A stretch of DNA of 33,438 bases. Source: Gammaproteobacteria bacterium. Lineage in GTDB: Bacteria; Pseudomonadota; Gammaproteobacteria; Pseudomonadales; Halieaceae. Within the stretch, counting starts at the first letter, position 1. Each line of letters begins with the position of its first letter. The DNA is taken from NCBI GenBank assembly GCA_030427335.1, contig JAUHWV010000008.1, positions 1-33,438 of the forward strand, given 5' to 3'. Under the pieces are notes generated by a model, which saw only the letters and a program-made list of their open reading frames with translations, was not told where the DNA came from and searched no databases. The translations under genes and the position numbers were made by a program. Below, piece by piece: positions 24,976 through 33,438 of this stretch.

Positions 24976-25866
24976 CTATGATCTATTCTCGCTCTTCCAG
25001 TCTTCAAAGAATGCGGGAAGATCCGTTGACGTTTTACTTTTGAACTCAGGTGCGCGCTTCTCAAGAAAAGATTGTACACCTTCTTTGCCATCCTCCAGGC
25101 TCGTGTAAAACATGGCTAAGGAGTCTATTTTATGTGCTTCGATCGGGTGTTTGGCCGCGGCATTGCGATAGAGCATCTGGCGAGTCATCGCAATGGCAAC
25201 AGAGGAATGCTGCGCAATGCGACGCGCGATCTTATAGGCCTCTTCGAGCAACTCTTCAGGGGAGACAACAGACTTCACTAGTCGGCCCGCGAGTGCCTCT
25301 TCGGCACTGAATATGTCGCCGCTGTAACACCATTCCAGAGCTTGTGATACACCTACGATACGAGGTAGGAACCAGCTGGAGCATGCTTCCGGCACTACGC
25401 CGATCTTGTTAAATACAAAGCCGATACGCGCCTTCTCGGAGGCAATTCGAATGTCCATTGCACAGGTCATAGTGGCGCCAATGCCAACTGCTGCACCGTT
25501 AATTGCGGCGATAACCGGCTTATTACAGTCGTAAATAGCGAGCGTGACTCGGCCTCCCGTGTCCCTGACCCCTTCAATGATCTCTAAATCCTCGAGACGT
25601 TCTTTTACATCGAAAAGGGTGGGGCTAAGATCTTCATTGAGGCCAAATACATTGCCTTCGGATGACAGGTCCATGCCGGCACAAAACGCGCGTCCAGCCC
25701 CCGTTACCACAATGGCTCGGACTTCGTCGTCGTCGCTTGCACGGTTGAACGCATCGATGAGCTCATTGGCCATCGTCACCGTAAAAGCGTTCATCTGATC
25801 GGGTCGATTGAGTGTAAGCGTCAGTATATGGTCGTTCACCTCGTAGAGGAGTGTGTCGTAGTTCAT
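24976..25866 (-). CDS. Enoyl-CoA hydratase/isomerase family protein
   Basis: The 296-residue protein is a crotonase: the first oxyanion-hole segment GRAFCAGMDL (about 58-67), the second INGAAVGIGATM (122-133), and a catalytic-type Glu at 160 in GVVPEACSSW. The second acid of bifunctional hydratases is not obvious, so isomerase or another crotonase reaction is possible. It would act on acyl-CoA thioesters in the cytoplasm. The ATG has an AAGGAAT site and lies only 9 bases after the stop of rlmA, so it is the last gene of the blaI-M56-rlmA unit. No functional link with these neighbours is known to me. Confidence 0.88.
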   Translation of the reverse strand: MNYDTLLYEVNDHILTLTLNRPDQMNAFTVTMANELIDAFNRASDDDEVRAIVVTGAGRAFCAGMDLSSEGNVFGLNEDLSPTLFDVKERLEDLEIIEGVRDTGGRVTLAIYDCNKPVIAAINGAAVGIGATMTCAMDIRIASEKARIGFVFNKIGVVPEACSSWFLPRIVGVSQALEWCYSGDIFSAEEALAGRLVKSVVSPEELLEEAYKIARRIAQHSSVAIAMTRQMLYRNAAAKHPIEAHKIDSLAMFYTSLEDGKEGVQSFLEKRAPEFKSKTSTDLPAFFEDWKSENRS

Positions 25867-25875
25867 TGGTATTCC

Positions 25876-26721
25876 TTATTCGACAGGTTGATCTGGTGGT
25901 TTTTGGTACAGGCGCCAGCTAAACGCGAAGGTGAGTTGCATCGAAGGCCGTTCGAGCAGAGACGATTTCATGTTTGGATCGCCTCGATGCGCCATGGGTG
26001 TGGCTTCAATGATAGCGCGTACGAGAGGTGTGGTCAGGTCATTAAGGTAATCTAGGTCCCCGGTCTCAACTAATTGCAGACCCGCAATCTCCGTTCGTAA
26101 GGGTTTATGCTCGTGGGCGTTCGAGTAGAGTGCTTCTCGAAGTTGATAAAGGTGAGAAGGTCCTGGGCCGACCTCGATGTAAGCTCCTCCGCCTTTGAGT
26201 ACACGAGATAGCTCATCCGAATTCGTTGGCGCGAAGATGCTGAAGCAAAGATCGATCGATTGCGCTGGCAGAGGCAGGGCGTTAGAGCTGGCTACGGCGT
26301 AGCTGTTGCTTTTATATTTTTTGGCTGCCGACCGTACAGCCGGTTTAGCAATATCAATGCCGGTTAAATTAACGTGTGGTAGCTGGGTATTGATATGACC
26401 ATCGTAATAGCCCTCGCCGCAACCGATATCGAGCACTTCACCATGGGGTGCGTTTTCCGACACCAAAGAGCACAGCTGATCAGCTAGTGGCATGTATAGG
26501 GCCGCATTGTGAATTTCTCGGCGTGCAGCCACCATAGACGCACGGTCTCCGGGTTCGGCTGTCCGCTTCTTGTTGGGCGGTAGTAAATTTACGTAGCCTT
26601 CTTTGGCGATATCGAAGCTATGGCGGGACTCACAAATTAGGCTATTGGCCTGCCTTTGCAAGGCGGCCTGGCAAATGGGGCATAGCCACATACTATTTTG
26701 TATTCGGTCGCCCGTTTTCAA
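25876..26721 (-). CDS. rlmA: 23S rRNA (guanine-N1)-methyltransferase RlmA
   Basis: The protein begins with a zinc finger (C14, C17, C30, H34), followed by the family signature FDIAKEGYVNLLPP, GDRASMVAARR and the SAM motif DIGCGEG (98-104). This matches RlmA (RrmA), which methylates 23S rRNA at G745. Length (281) is normal. The start is TTG at 26721, preferred because a GAGGAG ribosome-binding site lies just upstream between the stop of the M56 gene and this codon; an ATG at 26691 has no such site but is closer to the E. coli start. It lies in a tight unit after the BlaI-like and M56 genes, an unexpected place for an rRNA enzyme. Confidence 0.9.
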   Translation of the reverse strand: MKTGDRIQNSMWLCPICQAALQRQANSLICESRHSFDIAKEGYVNLLPPNKKRTAEPGDRASMVAARREIHNAALYMPLADQLCSLVSENAPHGEVLDIGCGEGYYDGHINTQLPHVNLTGIDIAKPAVRSAAKKYKSNSYAVASSNALPLPAQSIDLCFSIFAPTNSDELSRVLKGGGAYIEVGPGPSHLYQLREALYSNAHEHKPLRTEIAGLQLVETGDLDYLNDLTTPLVRAIIEATPMAHRGDPNMKSSLLERPSMQLTFAFSWRLYQKPPDQPVE

Positions 26722-26733
26722 ATTGGTCTCCTC

Positions 26734-27627
26734 TTAGCTCGGGATAATCCACTCGAGAGCGAAGTGTCCGAGGCTCGATAAGAGTGTGACCTGTAAGGCG
26801 GCAAGGGCCCCGGCAGCTAAAAAGATTATGGGAACGATCGCGAGATTTCCCAGAGAATGAACACCTAAGGCATCTGAATTCAAATCTTGTGTGTGTGTCC
26901 TACTCTGGGTGCGAATAGTTGAATCGTTAGGCTGATTGTCCGTAAGGTCAAATTCGGCTCGGCATAAGCTTTCGCAAAGAGCCTCTAAGCGATTGGAAAA
27001 CAACCTGTTATAGGGCTTGCTTATCGAGCGCGGCCACACGAGTGTGATTAGTCTAGTGCTGGCTTTTCGGAGATTATCGAAGCGTCGCTTGTGGATCGCC
27101 TCGTGCCACAACACGTAGCTAAGTTCATGTTCGCCCAGTTTCTCGTACAAGCCTCTTGAGATGAATATGGTTTGCTTGAACAGACCACCGCACCAAGCGA
27201 TGGGTTTCGGGTGATCGAGAACTTGATAGTTGGTGTTCTGTATCGATAGTGCTCGCAACGCCTTTAGCTTGCTTAAACTCGAAACCAAGAAAACGAGCAC
27301 AGTGAGGAGCGAAAACAGGATGAATAAAATTGTGCTGGTCTGAAGCAGCATCCAACTTAGGCTGTTGTATCCGATTTCCGGTAGGTGAGGGCCGCAAATA
27401 TCAGCGTGGCAGTGTGTAGGGATAAGCTGCACGGACCAGTCAGGGCGTAGTAAAACCGTACTGGTGATAATCGCTGTGAGTAAGCTTATCCAAGGGTAGG
27501 AAATAAGCAGGTAGGATTGCTCTAATAACCCAAGCTTTTCTGAGACCCGCGAAACCATAGGGGCTGCTAGGGCAGTCAGTTGCGATGCAAGCAAAAAAGT
27601 CAGTGCTCCGATTGCTAGCTCAGTCAT
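26734..27627 (-). CDS. M56-family membrane metallopeptidase (BlaR1-like, no penicillin-sensor domain)
   Basis: The 297-residue protein has predicted helices at about 3-25, 38-60, 93-117 and 262-285. Between helices 3 and 4 lies the zinc peptidase site HEAIH (175-179), as in BlaR1/MecR1. These relatives cut the BlaI-type repressor when a signal arrives. The large periplasmic penicillin-binding domain that follows the last helix in BlaR1 is missing. Instead the predicted periplasmic loop between helices 2 and 3 contains H72, C73, H74, C78 and H81, a possible metal or redox sensor. The gene overlaps the BlaI-like gene by 8 bases, so the two are made together. The peptidase family is sure; the signal is inferred. 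Confidence 0.85.
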   Translation of the reverse strand: MTELAIGALTFLLASQLTALAAPMVSRVSEKLGLLEQSYLLISYPWISLLTAIITSTVLLRPDWSVQLIPTHCHADICGPHLPEIGYNSLSWMLLQTSTILFILFSLLTVLVFLVSSLSKLKALRALSIQNTNYQVLDHPKPIAWCGGLFKQTIFISRGLYEKLGEHELSYVLWHEAIHKRRFDNLRKASTRLITLVWPRSISKPYNRLFSNRLEALCESLCRAEFDLTDNQPNDSTIRTQSRTHTQDLNSDALGVHSLGNLAIVPIIFLAAGALAALQVTLLSSLGHFALEWIIPS

Positions 27628-28051
27628 CGCATCGAGTATTTTGATCGGTTGGGTGATTGGAATCTAATGAATCGATTTTCTCGCTTTTTCGGTCGATCGA
27701 CTGGTTTTTATATTTGTCGAGATACGTTTCGAAGCCCGAAATAACAAGGTTCATATCTCCCTCGGCTATTTCATGCTGGATTTCAGCGATGAGTGCACTA
27801 GTTAACTCAGTTTGGGTGAGACTGGGCTGGTAGAGGAAGGTTCGGCCTGACTTAGAGCGTGATAGTATCTGTTTTCTGTGCAAGCGCTCTAAAGTGCTCT
27901 GAATTGTATTAAGACCGATGCCAGACGCGAGGAAATGTTGGTGGACGTCAGAGGCAGAGAGTGGCGCTTTGGCCCATAGCAGGTTAAGCACGGATAGTTC
28001 GCGAGTTCCGAGCGATGGAGTTTTACTTTTGAAGCCTGCCAACCAATCCAT
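27620..28051 (-). CDS. BlaI/MecI/CopY-family transcriptional repressor
   Basis: The 143-residue protein has a winged helix at about 10-80: ELSVLNLLWAKAPLSASDV, the recognition helix around GLNTIQSTLERLHRKQIL and the wing SRSKSGRTFLYQP. A C-terminal helical dimerisation part follows and the protein ends in a charged tail. Such repressors bind inverted repeats and are cut by a partner M56 peptidase. It is divergent from the TonB-dependent receptor gene, and the 94-base gap holds a perfect inverted repeat. It therefore most likely represses the receptor and its own operon. It carries no CopY-type CxC metal motif in its tail. Confidence 0.9.
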   Translation of the reverse strand: MDWLAGFKSKTPSLGTRELSVLNLLWAKAPLSASDVHQHFLASGIGLNTIQSTLERLHRKQILSRSKSGRTFLYQPSLTQTELTSALIAEIQHEIAEGDMNLVISGFETYLDKYKNQSIDRKSEKIDSLDSNHPTDQNTRCDD

Positions 28052-28071
28052 GATTATCTTTAATATTCTTT

Positions 28072-28092
28072 AGACCGATCTATTATCGGTCT
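28072..28092. promoter_or_regulatory. Perfect inverted repeat, likely BlaI-type operator
   Basis: AGACCGAT (28072-28079) and ATCGGTCT (28085-28092) form a perfect 8+8 inverted repeat with a 5-bp centre, 21 bp in all. It sits 20 bases before the BlaI-like start on one strand and just ahead of a -10-like TATGAT (28101-28106) for the TonB receptor gene on the other. Binding here could block both promoters. The half-site differs from the TACA/TGTA core of the staphylococcal BlaI operators. Confidence 0.7.
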
Positions 28093-28145
28093 TTGGCCCC
28101 TATGATACAAATCCCGCATCGTTGATAGTTGCAGGTGAATCAAGA

Positions 28146-30221
28146 GTGAAACTAGCTAAGAGATCAATTTCCGTTTTAATGGGAATCGGAGTTTTGGTTA
28201 CGACTTCTGTCGGAGCGAACGAAGAGCAGCAAAAACTTGAGACCCTCATCGTCACAGGCAAGGCTCTCAATCTGATCGGCGAGAGCGTTTCCGCGTCTGA
28301 AGGCGTCGTAGGCCAGCAAGACATCGAAATTCGCCCTTTACTTCGCACCGGCGAGGTTCTCGAGTTGGTCCCCGGTATGGTCGTGACTCAACACAGCGGT
28401 ACAGGCAAAGCGAATCAGTATTTTCTACGTGGGTTTAATTTGGATCACGGAACGGATTTTTCGACATCAATAGATTTCATGCCGCTGAACATGAGGACTC
28501 ATGGGCACGGGCAAGGGTATACGGATATGAACCCAGTGATACCCGAATTGGTCGAGCGCATTAATTATCAAAAAGGGGCTTATTATGCCCATGTTGGTGA
28601 TTTTAGCGGTGCAGGTGGAGCGCAAATTAGCACGTTTTCAAGGCTTCCCGAAGGCCGTGTTGAACTCACTCTTGGGGAAGATGATTTTGCGCGGTTGGTC
28701 GCTTTAGACAGCTTCAGTATGGGTGGGGGTGACCTGGTGGCCGCTCTGGAATTGAATGGATACGATGGCCCTTGGTCCGACATAAACGAGGATATGCGCA
28801 AGTACAACCTGATGCTCAAGCATACGCGGACCTTTCGAGAAGGCGATTTATCCATAAATCTTATGTCTTACGGGAATGACTGGAAGAGCGCGGATCAGAT
28901 CCCTTCCCGAGCGGTAGCGCAAAAGTTGATATCGGCATTGGGTTCGCTCGATGACTCCTTGGGGGGCGACTCGAGTCGCACCAGTATCAGCGTAAGTTGG
29001 CGAACGGATGCGCTCCAATTGGCGTCATATGCGGTGCGCTATGATCTGTCTCTTTGGTCGAACTTTACCTATTTCCTTGATGATCCGAATATGGGTGACC
29101 AGTTCCAGCAAGTAGATGAGCGTTGGATTTATGGCGCTCACGGCGAGTTTCGTGACGAATTTGTAGTCGGAGGTTCGACTCTACCGTATCGATTCGGTAT
29201 CGACGTGCGCTTAGACGACATTGCCGAAGTCGCTTTGTACCGTAGCCGAGAACGAGTAAGGCATGGCGCAGTTCGGCGAGATGCGGCTGAAGAACTGAGC
29301 GTTGGCGTTTTCGCCGATGTAGATATTCCCCTGTCCGATTCGCTAACAGCGGTGTTGGGGCTTCGGCACGATTACTTCGATTTTGAGGTGCAGCCTCTTA
29401 CCTTACTCAACGTCAACGGAATCGATCTCTCGCAAAACCAGGGCCGCGCAAGCGAGAGCATTTGGTCAGGCAAAGCCAGTTTGAGTTACAAAGTTAATGA
29501 TCAATCCGAGCTCTATGCCGCGGTGGGGCAGGGCTTTCACTCTAATGATGCGCGAGGGGTTGTATCCCGAGTCGATCCGTCGGATGGTGAAAATATACAA
29601 CCAGTTGATCCGCTCGTTCGGTCATTTGGGTATGAAGCGGGTCTTCGTATGTCGTGGCAAGAGAAACTTAACGTGTCGATGGCTGCGTGGTCTCTTGATT
29701 TGGATAGTGAGCTTTTGTTTGTTGGCGATGCGGGTACGACTGAGGAGAGTCGCAAATCAAACCGTTATGGCGTTGAACTAACGGCATATTACCGGTTCAA
29801 TCAGGCGTTCACCTTTGATATGGAATACGCTTGGACACATGCCAGATTCGCCGACACGAACACAGATGGGCGCTATATCCCTGGCGCAGTGAGAGATGTC
29901 TTACAAGCTGGCGTAAGCTTTTCGTCGAATGCTGGCTGGTTCGGGGCATTACGGGGCCGCTATTTTGGCGGTAGGCCTCTGATTGAAGATAACTCTGTTC
30001 GCTCGGATTCCAGCTTTTTGGTAAACGCCAGGTTAGGGCGAGAGATGGGCGATTGGGTTGTTAAAGCGGACCTTCTGAACTTGGTCGATAGCTCTGACCA
30101 TGATATTACGTATCTCTATTCTTCACGTTTGGAGGGGGAGCCTCTGGATGGAATCGAGGATACCCATTTTCATGTGCTCGAACCCAGAACACTGCGGCTT
30201 TCTATCAGCCATTCGTTCTGA
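28146..30221 (+). CDS. TonB-dependent outer-membrane receptor
   Basis: The protein (691 residues from a GTG start) has a signal peptide ending near VGANE, a TonB box-like ETLIVTG (about 32-38), a plug domain with FLRGFNLDHGTD (93-104) and RTHGHGQGYTDMNPVIPELV, then a 22-strand-type barrel ending in LRLSISHSF with the C-terminal Phe. The GTG at 28146 was chosen because AGGTG lies 9 bases upstream and the signal peptide follows. The ligand is not evident; the His-rich plug loop would suit a metal chelate. It is divergent from the blaI-M56 pair and likely controlled by it. Confidence is high for the family, low for the ligand. Confidence 0.92.
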   Translation: MKLAKRSISVLMGIGVLVTTSVGANEEQQKLETLIVTGKALNLIGESVSASEGVVGQQDIEIRPLLRTGEVLELVPGMVVTQHSGTGKANQYFLRGFNLDHGTDFSTSIDFMPLNMRTHGHGQGYTDMNPVIPELVERINYQKGAYYAHVGDFSGAGGAQISTFSRLPEGRVELTLGEDDFARLVALDSFSMGGGDLVAALELNGYDGPWSDINEDMRKYNLMLKHTRTFREGDLSINLMSYGNDWKSADQIPSRAVAQKLISALGSLDDSLGGDSSRTSISVSWRTDALQLASYAVRYDLSLWSNFTYFLDDPNMGDQFQQVDERWIYGAHGEFRDEFVVGGSTLPYRFGIDVRLDDIAEVALYRSRERVRHGAVRRDAAEELSVGVFADVDIPLSDSLTAVLGLRHDYFDFEVQPLTLLNVNGIDLSQNQGRASESIWSGKASLSYKVNDQSELYAAVGQGFHSNDARGVVSRVDPSDGENIQPVDPLVRSFGYEAGLRMSWQEKLNVSMAAWSLDLDSELLFVGDAGTTEESRKSNRYGVELTAYYRFNQAFTFDMEYAWTHARFADTNTDGRYIPGAVRDVLQAGVSFSSNAGWFGALRGRYFGGRPLIEDNSVRSDSSFLVNARLGREMGDWVVKADLLNLVDSSDHDITYLYSSRLEGEPLDGIEDTHFHVLEPRTLRLSISHSF

Positions 30222-30411
30222 GTCAAAAGTTAAGAGAGGGCAGTGAGGGCGGTCTGATTTGAGTCATACGCGACCCGGCCGCGCACATCCCAGCTTTGAG
30301 ACGGATTCCTCTCGCGAAGTCCTTAAAGAGGATCGGCCATAGAATAACGTAGCAAACTTGGGTTCAAACACGTAGACTTCGCCTCCAATTTGCTTTCCTG
30401 ATAAAACCTTA

Positions 30412-31851
30412 ATGTCTTTCTCTACTCTCGGGCTATCTCAGCCCATCCTCGACGCTGTGACTGATGCGGGCTACACCAGCCCATCCCCTATTCAAGCTCA
30501 AGCCATACCTGCTGTTCTAAAAGGGCGCGATATCATGGCCGCAGCACAGACAGGCACGGGTAAAACCGCTGCGTTTGCCTTACCCATTATTGAGCTATTG
30601 AGCACAGGCCCGGCAGCTAAATCGAATCAGATAAGATCGTTGGTATTGACGCCAACGCGTGAACTTGCGGCTCAGGTGCATGAAAACTTTCGAGCGTATT
30701 CTGTAAATCATCGGCTTCGGTGCGAAGTGGTGTTCGGTGGCGTAAAAATCAATCCGCAGATGATGCGACTGCGTGGCGGAGCCGACGTGGTGGTCGCAAC
30801 GCCTGGCCGTTTGCTCGATTTGTATAACCAAAACGCAATCCGCTTTGACCGGCTTGAAATTCTGGTGCTGGATGAAGCCGATCGTATGTTGGATATGGGG
30901 TTTATTCACGACATCAAGCGCATCCTGAAGCTTCTGCCGCCTGAACGTCAAAACTTGCTTTTTTCGGCCACTTTCTCGACCGAGATACGCCAGCTTGCAA
31001 AGGGTTTGGTCAATGATCCCGTGGAGATCTCGGTAACGCCGCCCAACTCGACGGTAAAGGCGGTCAAGCAGTGGCTGTGTCCGGTTGATAAAAAGCAGAA
31101 GTCACCCCTGTTGCGGGACTTGATTGCACAGAATCGTTGGGACCAAGTGCTCGTGTTTTCGAGAACCAAACATGGCGCTAACAAACTTGCGAAGTATTTA
31201 GATGAATCGGGTATCAAAGCGGTTCCTATTCATGGAAACAAGAGCCAAGGTGCACGAACGCGTGCTCTGGCCGATTTCAAACAGGGCAAGGTCCAGGTGT
31301 TGGTGGCAACCGATATAGCGGCGCGAGGGCTAGATATTGATCAATTGCCCTACGTGGTGAATTTTGATTTGCCCAACGTACCAGAAGACTACGTCCATAG
31401 AATCGGTCGAACGGGGCGCGCTGGCGCTACAGGTGAAGCGGTATCGCTCGTCTGCGCAGATGAAATCAAGCAACTTCAAGACATTGAGCGGCTCATTAAA
31501 AAGCTGATTCCCAGGGAATATGTTGATGGTTATGAGCCGGTGCATGAACTGCCCGAGTCGCGTTCGCCTATGACGCCTGCGAAAAAGCCTAAAAAACCAA
31601 AGAAGCCAAAAACGAGCACGCCGACCTCTCACTCTACAGGAGCTGGATCTGGCAATAGCCGGAGTGAGCCTCGACAGCAAACCGGATTGGGAACCCCAAG
31701 CACCGATCGTGCCCGCGGCGATAAGGTGCAGGGGGGACGAAGAGCAGGGGGTTCGCTTGAGGGCGGCAACTTGAAGGAAGGTCCCGCAGATAATACGGCG
31801 CGGAAAACTCAGAGGCCGCGTAGGCGGCATCGCAAACCAAAGTTGAGCTAG
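30412..31851 (+). CDS. DEAD-box ATP-dependent RNA helicase (RhlE-like)
   Basis: The 479-residue protein shows every helicase motif: the Q motif (F3 and Q28), AQTGTGKT (45-52), PTREL (81-85), TPGR (130-133), DEAD (154-157), SAT (185-187), ARGLD and HRIGRTGR. After residue 385 comes a basic, low-complexity tail rich in Lys-Pro, Ser and Arg that should bind RNA. The core resembles RhlE, which acts in ribosome assembly and RNA decay. The ribosome-binding site is weak and the 190-base gap upstream shows no definite promoter. Its stop lies 6 bases from the stop of the convergent DUF1080 gene. Confidence 0.92.
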   Translation: MSFSTLGLSQPILDAVTDAGYTSPSPIQAQAIPAVLKGRDIMAAAQTGTGKTAAFALPIIELLSTGPAAKSNQIRSLVLTPTRELAAQVHENFRAYSVNHRLRCEVVFGGVKINPQMMRLRGGADVVVATPGRLLDLYNQNAIRFDRLEILVLDEADRMLDMGFIHDIKRILKLLPPERQNLLFSATFSTEIRQLAKGLVNDPVEISVTPPNSTVKAVKQWLCPVDKKQKSPLLRDLIAQNRWDQVLVFSRTKHGANKLAKYLDESGIKAVPIHGNKSQGARTRALADFKQGKVQVLVATDIAARGLDIDQLPYVVNFDLPNVPEDYVHRIGRTGRAGATGEAVSLVCADEIKQLQDIERLIKKLIPREYVDGYEPVHELPESRSPMTPAKKPKKPKKPKTSTPTSHSTGAGSGNSRSEPRQQTGLGTPSTDRARGDKVQGGRRAGGSLEGGNLKEGPADNTARKTQRPRRRHRKPKLS

Positions 31852-31857
31852 CTTGCC

Positions 31858-32589
31858 TTACAGTTCTCTAACCCAAATGTTGCGGTAGAAAACGCGATTG
31901 CGGTGATCCTGCAGTCGTATCGGCGCGCAGCCGTGCGCCTCGTAGCTGGGTTGGCCGATAAATACAGTTTTACCCAGCAGCTCAGTATGGTTTTGAATCA
32001 GTACACCGTTGTGTAGCACGGTGATGTGGCCGGGCGTTTCGAGAGACTCACCGTGAAACCGAGGTGCTGTGAAAATAATGTCATAGCTCTGCCATTGGTT
32101 CGGTGGTCGCATCGCATTCACAAGTGGGGGCGTTTGCTTGTAGATCGCACCGGCCTGTCCGTTCACATAAGTCTCGTTGTCATACGAGTCGAGCACCTGC
32201 ACTTCGTATCGATCTTGCAGGAACACGCCGCTGTTGCTTCGACTTTGGCCGCTCGTGTCTGGAGCGGGAGTGGGTACCATCCACTCCAGGTGAAGTTGAA
32301 TGTCGCAAAATTCTGCGCGGGAGAGTAAATCACCCGTTCCCGGGTTCACCACGAGTGCTCCGTCTTCAATCGTCCATCCGGGAGAGGCGCCATCGCGACC
32401 CGTCCAAGCATCGAGAGAAGAACCATCGAACAGCACAAGGGCATCCGAAGGCGGCATATCGTGAAGCGCTGATATCACTTTGGGAACGGGCTCCCATTGC
32501 TCTGTGTCGCTCGGATTGTACTTGATCGCGGCCAAGCTGATGCCTGCTGCCAGCACAATCAAGATACCGAATACACTCTTACGTATCAT
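31858..32589 (-). CDS. DUF1080 (3-keto-disaccharide hydrolase-type) secreted protein
   Basis: The 243-residue protein has an N-terminal signal or anchor segment (about 5-21) and a jelly-roll domain with the DUF1080 landmarks LFDGSSLDAWTGRDG, GDLLSRAEFCDIQLHLEW, SNSGVFLQDRYEVQVLDSY and a final FYRNIWVREL. This family includes periplasmic enzymes that cut 3-keto-glycosides. A GGAGG site precedes the ATG. A ThuA-like gene lies upstream on the same strand (188 bases apart), a pair often seen in sugar-utilising bacteria. The specific substrate is unknown. Confidence 0.88.
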   Translation of the reverse strand: MIRKSVFGILIVLAAGISLAAIKYNPSDTEQWEPVPKVISALHDMPPSDALVLFDGSSLDAWTGRDGASPGWTIEDGALVVNPGTGDLLSRAEFCDIQLHLEWMVPTPAPDTSGQSRSNSGVFLQDRYEVQVLDSYDNETYVNGQAGAIYKQTPPLVNAMRPPNQWQSYDIIFTAPRFHGESLETPGHITVLHNGVLIQNHTELLGKTVFIGQPSYEAHGCAPIRLQDHRNRVFYRNIWVREL

Positions 32590-32777
32590 CTTCTAATTCG
32601 ACCTCCGGTTAGACCGTTTACGACGCTGGCGATACGGCTGTGTCAGCTTCATGCTTAACACCGCTAGCCGTTGTGAGCGGCGCCCGCTTTTTGAGCTTGG
32701 GCGCTAAGCTTGTTTATAGCCGTCCACAGACCAGAGGAGCAGTACATTAGTGCTGTTTTTTCTGGTTCGCTATTCAC

Positions 32778-33438
32778 TTAATCCCCGTTAGGTTCGTTAT
32801 CGTTACCTTTCTTACAAGCGGTATCTTCAACCACACCCAGAGTCCACTCTAGGGCATTTTCTAAAATGGTTGCGTACTGCGCTTGCTCGAATGCGGCGGC
32901 TCGATGTCCCATAGTGGCGTAAACGCTGCGGCCGTCACCGACACAGTTAGACCAAACTACGGGGTGATCGCCCATGGACAGATCGTTCTCTTCACCGCGC
33001 CAGCGTTGAATAGGGGAGTAGGTGCTTTCGTCTACTGTGGCGAGAATATTAAAGCCCGTTTCACGGGGGCTGGATGCCCAAGAGTACCACTCCTCCTCAT
33101 GATCCCAGGTAGCGGGGATGTTGCGGTTTACCGGGTGATCTAGGTCTTCCATCACGACTTTGGCAACTTGAAACTGTGGGTCTAGGATGTGCGCGACATA
33201 AGGCGCGCCGATAAAGTTTTCCATGTACCAGTCCCAGGTCTTGTGTGACCCGTCGCCTGCCGCGTGTACACCCAACCAGCCGCCCCCGGCTTCCATCCAA
33301 GTTTGAAACGCGAGCTCTTGCGCATTACTCAGCATGTCGCCGGTAGCATTAAGGAAGATCACCGTATCGAACAGGGCTAGTTGCTCGGCGTTGAACACGG
33401 CGCCGTTTTCCGTGGCGTAGAAGCCCCAGTCGCGCTCT
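32778..33438 (-). CDS. ThuA-like domain protein, 5' end outside the window
   Basis: The frame is open through the end of the window, so only the last 220 or so residues are present. The fragment has ThuA-family landmarks: FDTVIFLNATGDMLSNAQE, WMEAGGGWLGVHAAGD, NFIGAPYVAHILDPQFQV, HPVNRNIPATWDHEEEWY and a final GRSVYATMGHRA. ThuA is a class I glutamine-amidotransferase-like fold linked to trehalose and other sugar use. A GTG at 33398 is not the true start, since conserved sequence (WGFYATENGAVF) continues past it. The protein ends in a hydrophilic tail. It is oriented with the DUF1080 gene downstream, suggesting shared carbohydrate metabolism. Confidence 0.85.
   Translation of the reverse strand, partial: ERDWGFYATENGAVFNAEQLALFDTVIFLNATGDMLSNAQELAFQTWMEAGGGWLGVHAAGDGSHKTWDWYMENFIGAPYVAHILDPQFQVAKVVMEDLDHPVNRNIPATWDHEEEWYSWASSPRETGFNILATVDESTYSPIQRWRGEENDLSMGDHPVVWSNCVGDGRSVYATMGHRAAAFEQAQYATILENALEWTLGVVEDTACKKGNDNEPNGD

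Noticed and set aside
32676-32692. Small hairpin AGCGG-CGC-CCGCT followed by T residues
   Set aside because: It points along the plus strand, where no gene ends nearby, and the 3-base loop and 5-bp stem are weak.

Overview
The window looks like chromosomal DNA of a marine-type gammaproteobacterium, perhaps a Cellvibrionales/Halieaceae relative. That placement is an inference from protein style (TonB receptor, DUF1080 and ThuA proteins, CoA and aldehyde metabolism, RND pumps); no rRNA, tRNA or marker gene is present to test it. Coding density is high, and no transposase, integrase, tRNA or CRISPR array was seen.

Region 1 (1-10113) is a heavy-metal resistance cluster. It opens with the 3' end of an FTR1-type permease gene facing a CadR/PbrR-type MerR regulator. 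The regulator diverges across a typical MerR operator-promoter (about 695-725) from a cation diffusion facilitator carrying an HMA-like N-terminal domain and from a SAM methyltransferase. A second unit follows: a small secreted Cys/His-rich protein, the CzcC-, CzcB- and CzcA-like parts of an HME-RND pump (CzcA with the D402/D408/E415 triad), a PII-like signalling protein of the kind known beside metal RND pumps, a CzcD-like CDF transporter and a YnfA-family membrane protein. Together these genes would move divalent metals such as Zn, Cd, Co or Pb out of the cytoplasm and periplasm.

Region 2 (10114-10701) is a gene-poor spacer with direct repeats and a hexanucleotide tandem repeat. It may be the edge of the metal-resistance island.

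Region 3 (10702-15058, plus strand) holds two secreted proteins of unknown function, a long glutathione-S-transferase-like protein, the nucleoside phosphorylase PpnP and a 2OG-Fe(II) oxygenase. An octamer repeat (six copies of GAGAGTCC) lies between this block and the next, convergent one.

Region 4 (15246-22257, minus strand) encodes a serine hydrolase of the beta-lactamase/family VIII esterase fold, an MFS transporter, and an RND adaptor plus HAE1-type RND permease with no outer-membrane partner. Region 5 (22460-24862, plus strand) holds an SDR dehydrogenase and an aldehyde dehydrogenase, each followed by a clear intrinsic terminator.

Region 6 (24976-30221) is the most interesting. A tight minus-strand unit, blaI-like regulator, M56 membrane metallopeptidase, rlmA and an enoyl-CoA hydratase, diverges from a TonB-dependent receptor across a perfect 21-bp inverted repeat. 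The M56 protein lacks the penicillin-sensing domain of BlaR1 but has a His/Cys cluster in its predicted periplasmic loop, which suggests ligand- or metal-controlled expression of the receptor. Region 7 (30412-33438) has a RhlE-like DEAD-box helicase, a DUF1080 protein and a ThuA-like protein cut by the window end.
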